This document shows, one piece after another, positions 33,848-42,963 of a stretch of DNA of 64,000 nt. The first letter of the stretch is position 1, and each line of letters opens with the position of its first letter. The notes below the pieces were generated by a model. The model saw only the letters and a list, made by a program, of their open reading frames with translations. It was not told where the DNA came from and did no database searches. The stretch is from an uncultured Ruthenibacterium sp. (GTDB lineage Bacteria > Bacillota > Clostridia > Oscillospirales > Ruminococcaceae), in the NCBI GenBank assembly GCA_910587145.1, contig CAJUMH010000001.1, positions 48,082-112,081 on the forward strand, given 5' to 3'. The translations under genes and the position numbers were made by a program.

Positions 33848-35011
33848 TTACGGGATCTCCTGCAAAAAGCGCTCAATGCGGCGCAGCGCCTCGTCCAGAT
33901 AGCCGACGGAATACGAATAGCTGATGCGCACATGCCCCTCGCCGGAGGCGCCGAACGCGCTGCCGGGCACAACGGCCACCCTCTGGCTGCGCAGCAGCCC
34001 TTCGCAGAATTCCTCGCTGGAAAGGCCGGTTCCTTCGATGGACGGAAACGCGTAAAACGCGCCCTGCGGCTCGAAGCAGGCAAGGCCCATGCCGTTCAGG
34101 CGCGATACCAGCATCCGGCGGCGCATATCGTATTCGGCGCGCATGGCCTCGATGTCCGCGTCGCAACGGCGCAGCGCCGCAACGGCGGCGTACTGGCTGG
34201 TGGTGGGCGCGCACATCACGGCGGATTGATGCACCTTCGTCATCACGCCGATCACTTCGCGCGGGCCGCAGGCATAGCCCAGCCGCCAGCCTGTCATGGC
34301 GTAGGTTTTGGAAAAGCCGCTCACCAGCACCGTACGCTCCTTCATGCCGGGCAGCGAGGCGATGCTCACGTGCCTGCCGCCGTAGGTGAGCTCGGCGTAA
34401 ATTTCGTCGGCCAGCACGATAATATCCGTACCGCGCAGCACCTCGGCGATTGGCTCCAGATCCTCTTTGCGCATCACCGCGCCGGTGGGGTTTGCCGGGA
34501 ACGGGAAGATCAGCAGCTTTGTTTTCGGCGTGATGGCCGCCGCCAGCGCATCCGCCCTCAGGCGAAAATCATCCTCCCGGCGCAGCGCAACGGGCACGGG
34601 CACGCCGCCCGTCAGCGTGGTGATGGGGTCGTAGCACACAAAGCACGGCTCGGGGATGATCACCTCGTCGCCGGGGTTGATGAGCGTGCGCACAATAAGA
34701 TCGATGGCCTCGCTGCCGCCCACCGTCACAAGCGTTTCGGCCGGCTCATAAGAAAGGCCCATGCGGCGCGCAAGATAGGTGCAGATCTCCTGCCGCAGCT
34801 CGGCAAGGCCGGCGTTCGCGGTATACCATGTGCGGCCCTTTTCCAGGCTGCGGATGCCCGCGTCGCGGATGGTCCACGGCGTTTTAAAATCCGGTTCTCC
34901 CACGCCCAGCGAAATGCAGCCCTCGATCTGCGCGGCGATATCAAAGAATTTGCGGATGCCGGACGGCCGCATCGCGCGCGCGCCGGCTGAGATCAGCTTT
35001 TCGTAATCCAT
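33848..35011 (-). CDS. Class I/II pyridoxal-phosphate aminotransferase
   Basis: 387 residues from the ATG at 35011; a GTG one codon earlier is possible. Fold type I PLP enzyme: GVGEPDFKTP, the Asn-binding FPFPANPTGAV, VLADEIYAELTY, and the Schiff-base lysine in SGFSKTYAMTGWRLGY, with the substrate arginine in GHVRISYS. It resembles aspartate/aromatic aminotransferases of the PatA type. The start overlaps the stop of the Lrp-type gene (TGATG), so they are translationally coupled. The amino acid sensed by that regulator is probably a substrate or product. Confidence 0.93.
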   Translation of the reverse strand: MDYEKLISAGARAMRPSGIRKFFDIAAQIEGCISLGVGEPDFKTPWTIRDAGIRSLEKGRTWYTANAGLAELRQEICTYLARRMGLSYEPAETLVTVGGSEAIDLIVRTLINPGDEVIIPEPCFVCYDPITTLTGGVPVPVALRREDDFRLRADALAAAITPKTKLLIFPFPANPTGAVMRKEDLEPIAEVLRGTDIIVLADEIYAELTYGGRHVSIASLPGMKERTVLVSGFSKTYAMTGWRLGYACGPREVIGVMTKVHQSAVMCAPTTSQYAAVAALRRCDADIEAMRAEYDMRRRMLVSRLNGMGLACFEPQGAFYAFPSIEGTGLSSEEFCEGLLRSQRVAVVPGSAFGASGEGHVRISYSYSVGYLDEALRRIERFLQEIP

Positions 35012-35484
35012 CACAGCAGCTCCCGTTCATCGGCCGGTTCCAGCCCGTAGAGCACGCCGTCTTTTTTATAGGTGCGCAGCACAAAGTGCGTGGCGGTGCT
35101 GAGCACATCGTCCAGCGGCGACAGGCGCTTTGCCACAAACAGCGCAATATCCTGAAAGCTCTTTCCGCTCAGCACCAGCGAAAGATCGTATCCGCCGCTC
35201 ATCAAAAATACGCTGTCCACCTCGTCAAAGCGGGCGATGGTGGCCGCGATCTCGTCAAAGCCGCAGTCCCGCTTGGGCGAAACGCGCAGCTCGATGATGG
35301 CCTGCACGCGCGGCGTCTCCACCTTATCCCAATCGATCAGCGCCCGATAGCCGTTGATCACATGCCCGGCCTGCCAGATATCCAGCTGCCGCGCCACCTC
35401 CTGCACAGTCCGGCCCGTCATGGCGGCCAGATCCTCCAGGCTGATGCGGGCGTTTTCTTCCAAAATGCGCAAGATGCGTTCCAT
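35011..35484 (-). CDS. Lrp/AsnC family transcriptional regulator
   Basis: 157 residues. The helix-turn-helix spans residues 1-50 (ILRILEENARISLEDLAAMTG) and the RAM ligand domain residues 65-140 (VQAIIELRVSP, VDSVFLMSGGYDLSLVL). First gene of the pair with the aminotransferase, which it likely regulates in response to an amino acid. The upstream region does not show a clear operator. Confidence 0.92.
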   Translation of the reverse strand: MERILRILEENARISLEDLAAMTGRTVQEVARQLDIWQAGHVINGYRALIDWDKVETPRVQAIIELRVSPKRDCGFDEIAATIARFDEVDSVFLMSGGYDLSLVLSGKSFQDIALFVAKRLSPLDDVLSTATHFVLRTYKKDGVLYGLEPADERELL

Positions 35485-35639
35485 TTTCGATCCCCTCTCC
35501 CGGTATCCTGATGTTTTCTGTCGTGATGCCTATTATACAGATATTTTTTCTGTTTGTAAACAATCGGCCGAAAAAACGCCTGTGCTTCCTTTGGGCATTT
35601 CCCCGTGAAAATTCCGGGCCGGCAGTCATCCGCGTACCG

Positions 35640-35965
35640 GCAAACCGTGCGCTTTCTTTCCTTGCCCTGCACCCCGCCTGTTCGATGCGGTTTAGAACAA
35701 AGCGATAATACCTTCCCTCCGGCTTGACGATATGGATATTGTACTTGCTTTTGGCTGCTCTTCTGTCGGATGCGATGTGCGCTGTTGTTGCATATAACTA
35801 AGGTCTGCTGCGGTCTTCCCACGAAACACCGGGAATGGTTCTTGTATTCATAACAGGCAAATCCAGAAGGCTGTCTGCCGTGCGCTCATTCTGCGCATGA
35901 AACAGTTTTTCATTGATGCCGATGCCGCTGCGTTTTGCAGTTTCTGTGATTATGCGGCCGGGGAG
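35640..35965 (-). pseudogene. Decayed coding remnants of unknown origin
   Basis: Two minus-strand fragments look like former coding sequence in the 550-bp gap before the ACT gene. One reads RIITETAKRSGIGINEKLF and continues HAQNERTADSLLDLPVMN to a stop at 35798-35800. The other, in a different frame near 35660-35750, reads KSKYNIHIVKPEGRYYRF then VLNRIEQ. Neither has a start site. I do not recognise the parent. The rest of 35485-36040 holds only the ACT gene promoter region. Confidence 0.3.
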
Positions 35966-36040
35966 ATATAAACTGTGAAAATCTCTTTCCCTGCGGCAAA
36001 AAATCTGCTATACTGTTTTAAAAGAGAGGAGTGAGGGCTT

Positions 36041-36310
36041 GTGGAAGCAGTCATCACAGTTGTGGGACAGGATAAGGTTGGCATTCTGGCCGCGGTGTGC
36101 ACGGTGTGCGCCGGGGCCAACGTGAATGTGGAGGAGGTAACCCAGCGCATTCTGCGCGATACGTTCGCCATGATCATGCTGGTGGATCTTTCGCGCGCCA
36201 GCGTCGATTTTACGGCGTTTGCCGAATCGCTGCGCCAAAAGGGCGAGGAGCTGGGCGTTGACATCCGCTGCACGCGGCAGGAAATGTACGATGCCATGCA
36301 CCGCATTTGA
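36041..36310 (+). CDS. ACT-domain protein, UPF0237 family
   Basis: 89 residues with a GTG start (no better ATG; GAGAGGAG is upstream). A single ACT domain: AVITVVGQDKVGILAAVCTV, then NVEEVTQRIL. UPF0237 genes are almost always followed by a PFL-family (UPF0210) gene, as here after 12 bp; the ACT protein is presumed to be a regulatory partner. A TATACT -10 element at 36009-36014 with a weak -35 is the likely promoter. Confidence 0.92.
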   Translation: MEAVITVVGQDKVGILAAVCTVCAGANVNVEEVTQRILRDTFAMIMLVDLSRASVDFTAFAESLRQKGEELGVDIRCTRQEMYDAMHRI

Positions 36311-36322
36311 GAGGAGCCGCCC

Positions 36323-37684
36323 ATGCTGAATACAAATGATATTTTAGAGACCATCCGCATGATCTCGGACGAGCATCTGGATGTGCGCACCGTGACAATG
36401 GGCATTTCCCTGTTGGATTGCGCCGACCCGGACGGCAAAAGGGCATGCGAAAAAATCTACCGCAAGATCACGGAAAGGGCAAAAGATCTGGTGCGCACGG
36501 CCGAGGAGATCTCGGCCGCCTACGGCATGCCCATTGTGAATAAGCGCATCTCGGTAACGCCCATTGCCATGCTGCTGGCGTGCGCACCAAACGCAGACCC
36601 CGTGTGGTACGCCCAAACGCTGGACGCCGCCGCCAAGGCCGTGGGCGTCAATTTCATCGGCGGCTATTCGGCGCTGGTGCACAAGGGTTTTTCCGCCGGG
36701 GACGAGCGGCTCATCCGCAGCATCCCCGAGGCGCTGGCCGGCACGCAGTTCGTGTGCAGCAGCGTGAACGTGGGCTCTACCAAAAGCGGCATCAATATGG
36801 ACGCGGTGCGCATGATGGGCCCTGTGGTGCGCGCGGCCGCCGAGCGCACGCAGCACGCCATGTGCGCGGGCGCGGCAAAGCTTGTGGTATTTTGCAACGC
36901 GCCCGAGGACAACCCCTTTATGGCGGGCGCGTTCCACGGCCCGGGCGAGCCGGACTGTGTAATCCACGTGGGCGTTTCGGGCCCCGGCGCGGTGCGCGCC
37001 GCGCTGGCGCAGCTGCCCAGGAACGCCAGCCTCGACGCCGTGGCCGAGCTGATCAAGCGCACGGCGTTTAAGATCACGCGCATGGGGCAGCTGGTGGGGC
37101 AGCTGGCCAGCCGCAGGCTGGGCGTTCCGTTCGGCATTGTCGATCTCTCGCTGGCGCCCACGCCCGCGCCGGGAGATTCCGTCGCGAATATTTTAGAGGA
37201 AATGGGCCTCGAAAGCTGCGGCTGCTGCGGCACCACGGCGGCGCTGGCCATGCTGAACGACGCCGTAAAAAAAGGCGGCGTCATGGCGTCGAACCACGTG
37301 GGCGGCCTTTCGGGCGCGTTTATCCCCGTCTCGGAGGACGACGGCATGATCCGCGCCGTGGAAAAAGGCAGCCTCTCGATCGAAAAGCTGGAGGCCATGA
37401 CGGCCGTGTGCAGCGTGGGCATTGATATGGTGGTGATCCCCGGCGATACGGACGCCGCCGTCATCTCGGCGCTGATTGCGGACGAGGCCGCCATCGGCAT
37501 GGTGAACAGCAAAACCACGGCTGTGCGCGTTATCCCGGCCATCGGCTGCAAAGAGGGCGATGTGCTGGATTTCGGCGGCCTTTTGGGCTACGCGCCCATT
37601 CTGCCCGTCAGCGCGTTTTCGCCGTCTGTATTCGTGGCGCGCGGCGGCCGCATCCCGGCTCCGCTGCAGGCGCTGAAAAACTGA
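36323..37684 (+). CDS. PFL family protein (UPF0210, DUF711)
   Basis: 453 residues, full length. Family motifs include ETIRMISDEHLDVRTVTMGI at the start, NKRISVTPIA, INMDAVRMMG, GCCGTTAALAMLNDAVKKGG and SNHVGGLSGAFIPVSEDD. The structure family is related to glycyl-radical and ribonucleotide-reductase-type folds, but no catalytic role is established. Co-operonic with the ACT-domain gene. The last codons are partially duplicated in the DNA that follows. Confidence 0.93.
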   Translation: MLNTNDILETIRMISDEHLDVRTVTMGISLLDCADPDGKRACEKIYRKITERAKDLVRTAEEISAAYGMPIVNKRISVTPIAMLLACAPNADPVWYAQTLDAAAKAVGVNFIGGYSALVHKGFSAGDERLIRSIPEALAGTQFVCSSVNVGSTKSGINMDAVRMMGPVVRAAAERTQHAMCAGAAKLVVFCNAPEDNPFMAGAFHGPGEPDCVIHVGVSGPGAVRAALAQLPRNASLDAVAELIKRTAFKITRMGQLVGQLASRRLGVPFGIVDLSLAPTPAPGDSVANILEEMGLESCGCCGTTAALAMLNDAVKKGGVMASNHVGGLSGAFIPVSEDDGMIRAVEKGSLSIEKLEAMTAVCSVGIDMVVIPGDTDAAVISALIADEAAIGMVNSKTTAVRVIPAIGCKEGDVLDFGGLLGYAPILPVSAFSPSVFVARGGRIPAPLQALKN

Positions 37685-37895
37685 GGGCCCCGAGGGGCGG
37701 TTCCCTTTGCAGGCGCTGAAAAACCGAGGGGCGGTTCCCTTTTTGAAGCCGCCGACAGGGGCGTCCCCCCGACAGGGCTGCCGGCAAAGCATCTTTCCGA
37801 AAAAGGCGGTTGCCGCGGTTGCCTAAGAAAGCGAAGCTCCCGGGAAAGGAGCGGTTGCCCAAGAAAGCGAAGCTCCCGGAAGGAACAGGCGCTTT
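37667..37895. repeat. Short direct duplications after the PFL gene
   Basis: GCAGGCGCTGAAAAAC plus GGGGCGGTTCCCTTT occurs at 37666-37707 and again at 37708-37742, so the 3' end of the gene is copied. A second pair, CGGTTGCC-AAGAAAGCGAAG plus CTCCCGG, occurs near 37815 and 37852. No gene is visible in 37685-38011. Confidence 0.75.
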
Positions 37896-38011
37896 TTGGG
37901 GCAGATACAGCCGGGAGGCGGCTTTTCCGGCAGCCCCGGCCAAGAGTGCAGAGGACAGACGCATATTTCGCCCTGCTTGTGCGCAGAATAGAGGCGAAAG
38001 GATGTGATTCT

Positions 38012-38224
38012 ATGAATCTTTTTTACAAAATTTGTATTCTGCTTGTCATTATCGGCGGCGTCAACTGGGGGCTGATCGGCCTGTTCGGCTTCGACGCCGT
38101 GGCGTGGCTTCTGGGCGGCAGCGCCAGCCTGCTTTCCCGCACGGTGTACACGCTGGTAGGCGCGGCGGCGCTGTGCGCCATCCCCAGCCTGTTTGGGGAT
38201 GTCACGCGCCCGCAGGAGGCTTAA
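38012..38224 (+). CDS. DUF378 small membrane protein
   Basis: 70 residues from the ATG at 38012 (GAAAGGATG upstream). Two membrane segments (residues 5-28 and 43-62) with the family pattern GGVNWGLIGLFGFD and VYTLVGAAALCAI. Function unknown. A single-gene unit with its own terminator. Confidence 0.9.
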   Translation: MNLFYKICILLVIIGGVNWGLIGLFGFDAVAWLLGGSASLLSRTVYTLVGAAALCAIPSLFGDVTRPQEA

Positions 38225-38256
38225 AGGCCTCCCCTTACAGCCTTGGCGACAGTCTC

Positions 38257-38294
38257 GGCGGCAGTGCGGCAAAATACCGCGCTGCCGCCTTTTT
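38257..38294 (+). terminator. Intrinsic terminator of the DUF378 gene
   Basis: The arms GGCGGCAG and CTGCCGCC, with an inner GCGG/CCGC extension, are followed by TTTTT. Confidence 0.85.
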
Positions 38295-38362
38295 GCGCAG
38301 GCCGGTTTGCCGGCAAAGAACGGTAAAATTTTCCTTTTGTGCAAAAATCCGGCGCTGTGCAC

Positions 38363-38392
38363 TTTACACAGACAGGCGTTTGGGTGTATAAT
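38363..38392 (+). promoter_or_regulatory. Promoter of tsaE-tsaB
   Basis: TTTACA and TATAAT with an 18-bp spacer, about 115 bp before the tsaE start codon. Confidence 0.7.
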
Positions 38393-38509
38393 AATTTGAA
38401 ATATGCGTGTCCACGCGCATTTTCGCGCGGCCCCGGGGAAAAGCTCTGCCGGTTTGCGCCGTGGGTTTTCTCTTTCGCCAATTTTGCAGTTCAAAAGGAG
38501 GCCGTGCGC

Positions 38510-38935
38510 ATGCCGGTATATGAGACGGACAGCCCGGCGGCCACCGAGGCGCTGGGCGAGCGCCTTGCGCATACGCTGCGCGGCGGCGCGGTGGTACTGT
38601 TTACCGGGGGGCTCGGCGCGGGCAAAACGGCCTTTTGCCGGGGGCTTGCGCGCGGGCTTGGCTGTGTGGACGAGGCGTTTAGCCCCACGTTTGCCATCGT
38701 CAACGTCTACCGCGGGCCGCAGCCGTTTGCGCATTTCGATTTTTACCGCATCTCCACAGAGGAAGATCTGCTTGCCGCGGGCTTTTACGATTATCTGGAC
38801 GAGGGCGCGGTGGTGGCCGCGGAGTGGAGCGAAAACGCCGTGCTGCGCCTGCCGGGAAGGCGCGCCGTGCGCGTGGACGTGGCGGTTTTGGGAGAAACGC
38901 GCCGGCGCATCACCATAGAAGAGGTGACGCTGTGA
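38510..38935 (+). CDS. tsaE: tRNA threonylcarbamoyladenosine biosynthesis ATPase TsaE
   Basis: 141 residues from the ATG at 38510 (AAGGAGG upstream). Walker A FTGGLGAGKTAF with K39-T40, then SPTFAIVNVY and the HFDFYR motif, are diagnostic. TsaE is the ATPase that drives turnover of the TsaB-TsaD-TsaE complex making t6A at position 37 of ANN-decoding tRNAs. Overlaps tsaB by 4 bp. Confidence 0.95.
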   Translation: MPVYETDSPAATEALGERLAHTLRGGAVVLFTGGLGAGKTAFCRGLARGLGCVDEAFSPTFAIVNVYRGPQPFAHFDFYRISTEEDLLAAGFYDYLDEGAVVAAEWSENAVLRLPGRRAVRVDVAVLGETRRRITIEEVTL

Positions 38936-39621
38936 CGATTTTTGGCTTGGACAGCGCGGGCAAAACGGCGGGCGTCGCCGTACAGCGGGACGGCCGGCTG
39001 CTCTATGAATGTTACCTCGACGCGGGCTGCACCCACAGCGAAACGCTGCTGTGTCTGTGCCGGAACGCTTTGGACGCTTTGGCGCTTTCGCCCGCACAGG
39101 TGGATGTTTTTGCCGCCGCCGCAGGCCCGGGCAGCTTTACCGGGCTGCGCATCGGCCTTGCCGCTGTAAAGGGCATTGCCTTCGCAAACGATACGCCATG
39201 CGCGGCCGTCTCCACGCTGAGCGCGCTGGCGCACGCCGCGCCCGTACAGGGCACGCTGCTGTGCGCGCTGGACGCGCGGCGGGGCGAGGTATACTGGGCG
39301 GCGTTTCGCGCGCAGGGCGATACCGTACAGCGCCTTTGCCCCGACAGCGCTGCGCCCGCCGAGGCATTGCGCCCCTTTGTGCAAAGGGCAGAAGCGCCCG
39401 TCTGGCTGCTGGGCGACGGCGCGGCCCTTTTGCAAAACGCGCTGGGCGATACCGGCAAAACGCATCCCGTTCCCGAGGCATACCGGCTTCGGTGCGCGGG
39501 CGGCGTCTGCCGCGCGGCGGCTGCCGCGGGCGAAACCATCCCCGCCGCGCTGCTCGTGCCGGATTATCACCGTCTTTCGCAGGCGGAGCGGGAGCGCGCC
39601 GCGCGCCTGGCCGGATGCTGA
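38932..39621 (+). CDS. tsaB: tRNA threonylcarbamoyladenosine biosynthesis protein TsaB
   Basis: 229 residues with a GTG start overlapping the tsaE stop (GTGA), so translation is coupled. ASKHA-fold scaffold: FGLDSAGKTAGVAV at the start, the THSETLL motif, and AAGPGSFTGLRIGLAAVKG. It lacks the metal-binding histidines of TsaD, as expected, and dimerises with TsaD. No tsaD is in this window. Confidence 0.95.
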   Translation: MTIFGLDSAGKTAGVAVQRDGRLLYECYLDAGCTHSETLLCLCRNALDALALSPAQVDVFAAAAGPGSFTGLRIGLAAVKGIAFANDTPCAAVSTLSALAHAAPVQGTLLCALDARRGEVYWAAFRAQGDTVQRLCPDSAAPAEALRPFVQRAEAPVWLLGDGAALLQNALGDTGKTHPVPEAYRLRCAGGVCRAAAAAGETIPAALLVPDYHRLSQAERERAARLAGC

Positions 39622-39797
39622 GGCGGCGCCTTTTCCGCATGGACGAGCCCGCGATGCCGCCCGCGAAAAAGCCCTCCGCGCATCTGGGGGCTTTTCCGGC
39701 AGCGCACGGCGGCGGCTTTCCCCCGCCTTTGGAGAGATCCCGTATCCAATTTTTGCATTTCGAATACATACTGGCAACCGGAAAGGAGTATCACGCA

Positions 39798-40427
39798 ATG
39801 AGCAAAGTTATGATCATGGATCATCCCCTGGTGCAGCACAAGGTGAGTATCCTGCGCAGCAAGAACACCGGTACAAAGGAGTTCAAAGAGCTGGTAAGCG
39901 AGGTGGCAACGCTGCTGTGCTACGAGGCAACGCGCGATCTGCCCACCGAGGAGGTAGCGGTGGAAACGCCCATCGCGGTGGCCAAAACGCGCCAGCTGGC
40001 CGGGCGCAAGCTGGCGCTGGTACCCATTCTGCGCGCCGGCCTGGGCATGGTGGACGGCATGCTTGCGCTGCTGCCCGCCGCGAAGGTGGGCCATATCGGC
40101 ATGTACCGCAATGAGGAAACGCTGGAGCCGGTGGAATATTACTGCAAACTGCCTGACGATATCGCCGAGCGCGAGGTGATTGTGCTGGATCCGATGCTCG
40201 CCACCGGCGGCAGCGCCGTAGACGCGATCGGGCAGATCAAAAAACGCGGCGCGGTCCACATTAAATTCATCGCGATTATCGGCGCGCCCGAAGGTCTGGA
40301 ACGCCTGCAGCGCGAGCATCCGGACGTCGATCTGTATATTGCCGCGCTGGATGAAAAGCTGAACGAAAACGGATACATCGTGCCGGGCCTTGGCGATGCG
40401 GGCGACCGCATTTTCGGCACAAAATAA
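39798..40427 (+). CDS. upp: Uracil phosphoribosyltransferase
   Basis: 209 residues from the ATG at 39798 (GAAAGGAG upstream). PRPP-binding loop VLDPMLATGGSA, plus VPILRAGLGMVDGML and the C-terminal YIVPGLGDAGDRIFGT. It converts uracil and PRPP to UMP. Placed between tsaB and a repeat-rich envelope gene, with 176 bp upstream and no obvious PyrR-type leader. Confidence 0.97.
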   Translation: MSKVMIMDHPLVQHKVSILRSKNTGTKEFKELVSEVATLLCYEATRDLPTEEVAVETPIAVAKTRQLAGRKLALVPILRAGLGMVDGMLALLPAAKVGHIGMYRNEETLEPVEYYCKLPDDIAEREVIVLDPMLATGGSAVDAIGQIKKRGAVHIKFIAIIGAPEGLERLQREHPDVDLYIAALDEKLNENGYIVPGLGDAGDRIFGTK

Positions 40428-40577
40428 GCGAGCCATTCCGCCTTTTTCAGGAAAGCACCGAATCAACCGGGGCGCGGCATACGAATGCGTCCCGGCTGAT
40501 TCCGTTATTTGCCTGTGCGATCCGTACCGGCCTGCGCCGTGCGGTGGAGAGGAACGCTCGATCAGTGGAGCTGAACT

Positions 40578-42815
40578 ATGGCAAAAAAAGAATTGACACG
40601 AAAAATTATTGCAACGATCCTCACTGTCACCGTGCTGGGCTGCGCGCTGGGCGCGTGTGTCTGGCTGCTGATGGGCAGCACCGTGCTTACCGATACGATC
40701 CGCACGATGATGCTGGTATGCACCCTGATGCTCGGCGTCGCAACGCTTGGCCTGCTTGTGGCAAAGGTTCAGGAAATATTTGCCCTTGCGGAGGCCATCC
40801 GCAAGGGAGAAGAGCCTGCTCTTTTTCCGGAGGAAGAACCGGAGGACACGCATGCCGGGCTGGCGCCGCTGCGAACGCTGGACGACGCGGTGATCGGCCT
40901 CGCGCCGCTGCAGGAGGAGCTGGCTGCGCCGCAGCATGAGGCGAACGTGCCAAAGGAGGACGGGCCGGGCCCCGAGCCAAACGAGCCGTTGGGCGAACCG
41001 GAGCCGGAGCGGGTGCCTGCGCGCGCGCAGCACCGCACGCGCCGCACCCGGGGCGTGGCCCCCATTCTGGAGCAGCCCGCGCTTTCGGCCGAGCGGCAGC
41101 GCGGCCCCGCGCGCACCGCGCCGGGTTCTCCCATTCTGCCGCAGGCAGATGAAGCCACGGCCGAGCACCCCTTAACAAGCGAACCGCAGCCGGCCGATAC
41201 CGCCCCGGCGGAGGAGCGCCGCTGGCAGCCCATCGATTTCCACGGCGCCATGCAGGCGCGGCGCATGGAGCAGGCCCGGCGGGCCGCCATGGCACGGCAG
41301 GCCGAGGCCGAGCGCCTCGCCGAAGAGGCGCGTTTGGCCGAGGAAGCCCGCCTCGCCGAGGAAGCAAAGCGGGCCGAAGAGGCACGCCTCGCCGAGGAAG
41401 CAAAGCGGGCCGAAGAGGCACGGCTGGCCGAGGAAGCCCGATTGGCCGAGGAAGCACGCCGCGCCGAAGAGACTCGTCTGGCCGAGGAAGCGCGCACTGC
41501 CGAGGAAGCAAGACGGGCCGAAAAGGCCCGCCCCGCCGAGGCTGCGCTGCAAACCGAGGAAGATGGTACGCAGGCGCGCACCGGCACACCGCGGCAGGCC
41601 GCGCGCACGGTGAAAGCCGCAGAGGCCGGCGCCGACGCTTTCTCCTGGGATGCGCCGGCAATTGAACTTTCGCAGCCGGAGGCCGCCAAAAAGCCGGCAA
41701 AGCCTGCATCGGCCGCTTCTGCCGCGCAGCGTTCGTCCGCGCCCCTCCCGACAGCGGACGCCGCACAGCGTGCCGAGGCAAATGCGGCGCGCATTCAAGC
41801 GGCGCGCCGCCTGCAGGAGGAACGCCGCTCGGAGGAAAGCCGTACCGCCGAAGATGCTGCGCTGACGGCCGTGGCGCGGCAGGCAGAGAAAAACCGCCTG
41901 CTGCGCGAGACTCGCGAGCAGCAGAACGCCCAGAGCGAACAGCAATGGGCCGTATGGACGCCCGTCACCTTTGAGCCGCACGATGCCGCGCCCGAAAGCG
42001 CCCCGGCAGCCCCGAAAAAATCGGACAGCGTCTCGGTGCCGCTCGAGCTGCCCAAGGATGAGCGGGACGAGCTGCCCGAAGAGCGGCCCGTTCGGGAAAA
42101 GCACGGGCTGTTTGGATTGTTCGGCCGAAAAAAGCCGAAAAAAACGCGCGAGCCCAAGCAGGAGGCCGTTCCCGCCGTTGCGCCTGTGCCGCCGCCCGCA
42201 CCGGAACCCGTTTTGGAGCCGGCGCCCGTTGTAACGCCGCCCCCGCAGCCCGAGCCGCCGCATGTCCGGCTGAACGTCAAACCGATCTCGTGGCCCGCAC
42301 CACCGCCGCCCTCGCGCAATTTTGTGCATCCGCCGCAGTCTACCATGCAGTTTTCGGCCATAACGCCGGAACAGCTCCGGCAGGCGCAGGCGCGAAACGC
42401 ACAGGCTGCGCAGCAATCGCAGAGCATGCCGGCGGCTGCCGCGCCAAGGCAGAGCGCGCAAAACGCGCAGGCCGCACGGCAGGCGCAGAACATGCCGGCG
42501 GCTGCCGCGCCAAGGCAGAGCGCGCAAAATGCGCAGGCCGCACGGCAGGCGCAGAACATGCCGGCGGCTGCCGCGCCAAGGCAGAGCGCGCAAAATGCGC
42601 AGGCCGCACAGCAATCGCAGAATGCGCGGCGGTCACAGAGCGCGCAGCCCGCCGCTTTCTCCCCTGCGCCGGAGCAATCGCAGGCCGCACAGGCCGCCGA
42701 CCGGCAGAAGGACGCCTTTTTGGCGCCGGAGCATTCCGGCGTGGAATATCTGGAGGCTGTCCAGAAATCGGCGCCCCAGCACAGGGGTACGCCCACGCCA
42801 TACTGGCAGGAATAA
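40578..42815 (+). CDS. Repeat-rich membrane-anchored protein, unknown function
   Basis: 745 residues, not recognised. Two hydrophobic helices (residues 10-33 and 40-62) anchor it, leaving a long tail. Residues 235-330 are an Ala/Glu/Arg-rich helix built on EEARLAEEARRAEE-like heptad repeats, likely a long single helix or coiled coil. Residues 515-585 are Pro-rich (PPPAPEPVLEPAPV). Residues about 612-690 contain three copies of a 22-residue unit around QNMPAAAAPRQSAQNAQAA. RBS GTGGAGCTG. Such architecture suggests a spacer or scaffold reaching through or along the envelope. It has no sortase motif or signal peptide. Its own terminator follows. Confidence 0.7.
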   Translation: MAKKELTRKIIATILTVTVLGCALGACVWLLMGSTVLTDTIRTMMLVCTLMLGVATLGLLVAKVQEIFALAEAIRKGEEPALFPEEEPEDTHAGLAPLRTLDDAVIGLAPLQEELAAPQHEANVPKEDGPGPEPNEPLGEPEPERVPARAQHRTRRTRGVAPILEQPALSAERQRGPARTAPGSPILPQADEATAEHPLTSEPQPADTAPAEERRWQPIDFHGAMQARRMEQARRAAMARQAEAERLAEEARLAEEARLAEEAKRAEEARLAEEAKRAEEARLAEEARLAEEARRAEETRLAEEARTAEEARRAEKARPAEAALQTEEDGTQARTGTPRQAARTVKAAEAGADAFSWDAPAIELSQPEAAKKPAKPASAASAAQRSSAPLPTADAAQRAEANAARIQAARRLQEERRSEESRTAEDAALTAVARQAEKNRLLRETREQQNAQSEQQWAVWTPVTFEPHDAAPESAPAAPKKSDSVSVPLELPKDERDELPEERPVREKHGLFGLFGRKKPKKTREPKQEAVPAVAPVPPPAPEPVLEPAPVVTPPPQPEPPHVRLNVKPISWPAPPPPSRNFVHPPQSTMQFSAITPEQLRQAQARNAQAAQQSQSMPAAAAPRQSAQNAQAARQAQNMPAAAAPRQSAQNAQAARQAQNMPAAAAPRQSAQNAQAAQQSQNARRSQSAQPAAFSPAPEQSQAAQAADRQKDAFLAPEHSGVEYLEAVQKSAPQHRGTPTPYWQE
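42398..42622 (+). repeat. 66-bp in-frame tandem repeat within the membrane-anchored protein
   Basis: CATGCCGGCGGCTGCC recurs at 42425, 42491 and 42557, exactly 66 bp apart, nearly identical at DNA level. Near-identity points to recent expansion and probable length variation between strains. Confidence 0.9.
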
Positions 42816-42837
42816 TGCGCATCTCTCCCGATCTTTT

Positions 42838-42888
42838 AAGCCCCGCACTGAAGCGTAAGCGTTCTTCGGCGCGGGGCTTTGCGTTTTC
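42838..42888 (+). terminator. Intrinsic terminator of the repeat-rich gene
   Basis: The arms AAGCCCCGC and GCGGGGCTT are separated by 24 nt with an inner hairpin and followed by TGCGTTTT. Confidence 0.7.
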
Positions 42889-42901
42889 TGTAAATTCCAT
42901 G

Positions 42902-42929
42902 TTGTTTTCTTCTGTAAATGTGATACAAT
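42902..42929 (+). promoter_or_regulatory. Promoter of the flavodiiron gene
   Basis: TTGTTT and TACAAT with a 16-bp spacer and a TG extension before the -10, 35 bp before the start codon. Confidence 0.6.
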
Positions 42930-42963
42930 AAAGAGACAAGCTATCAATAAAGGAGCGTATGAT

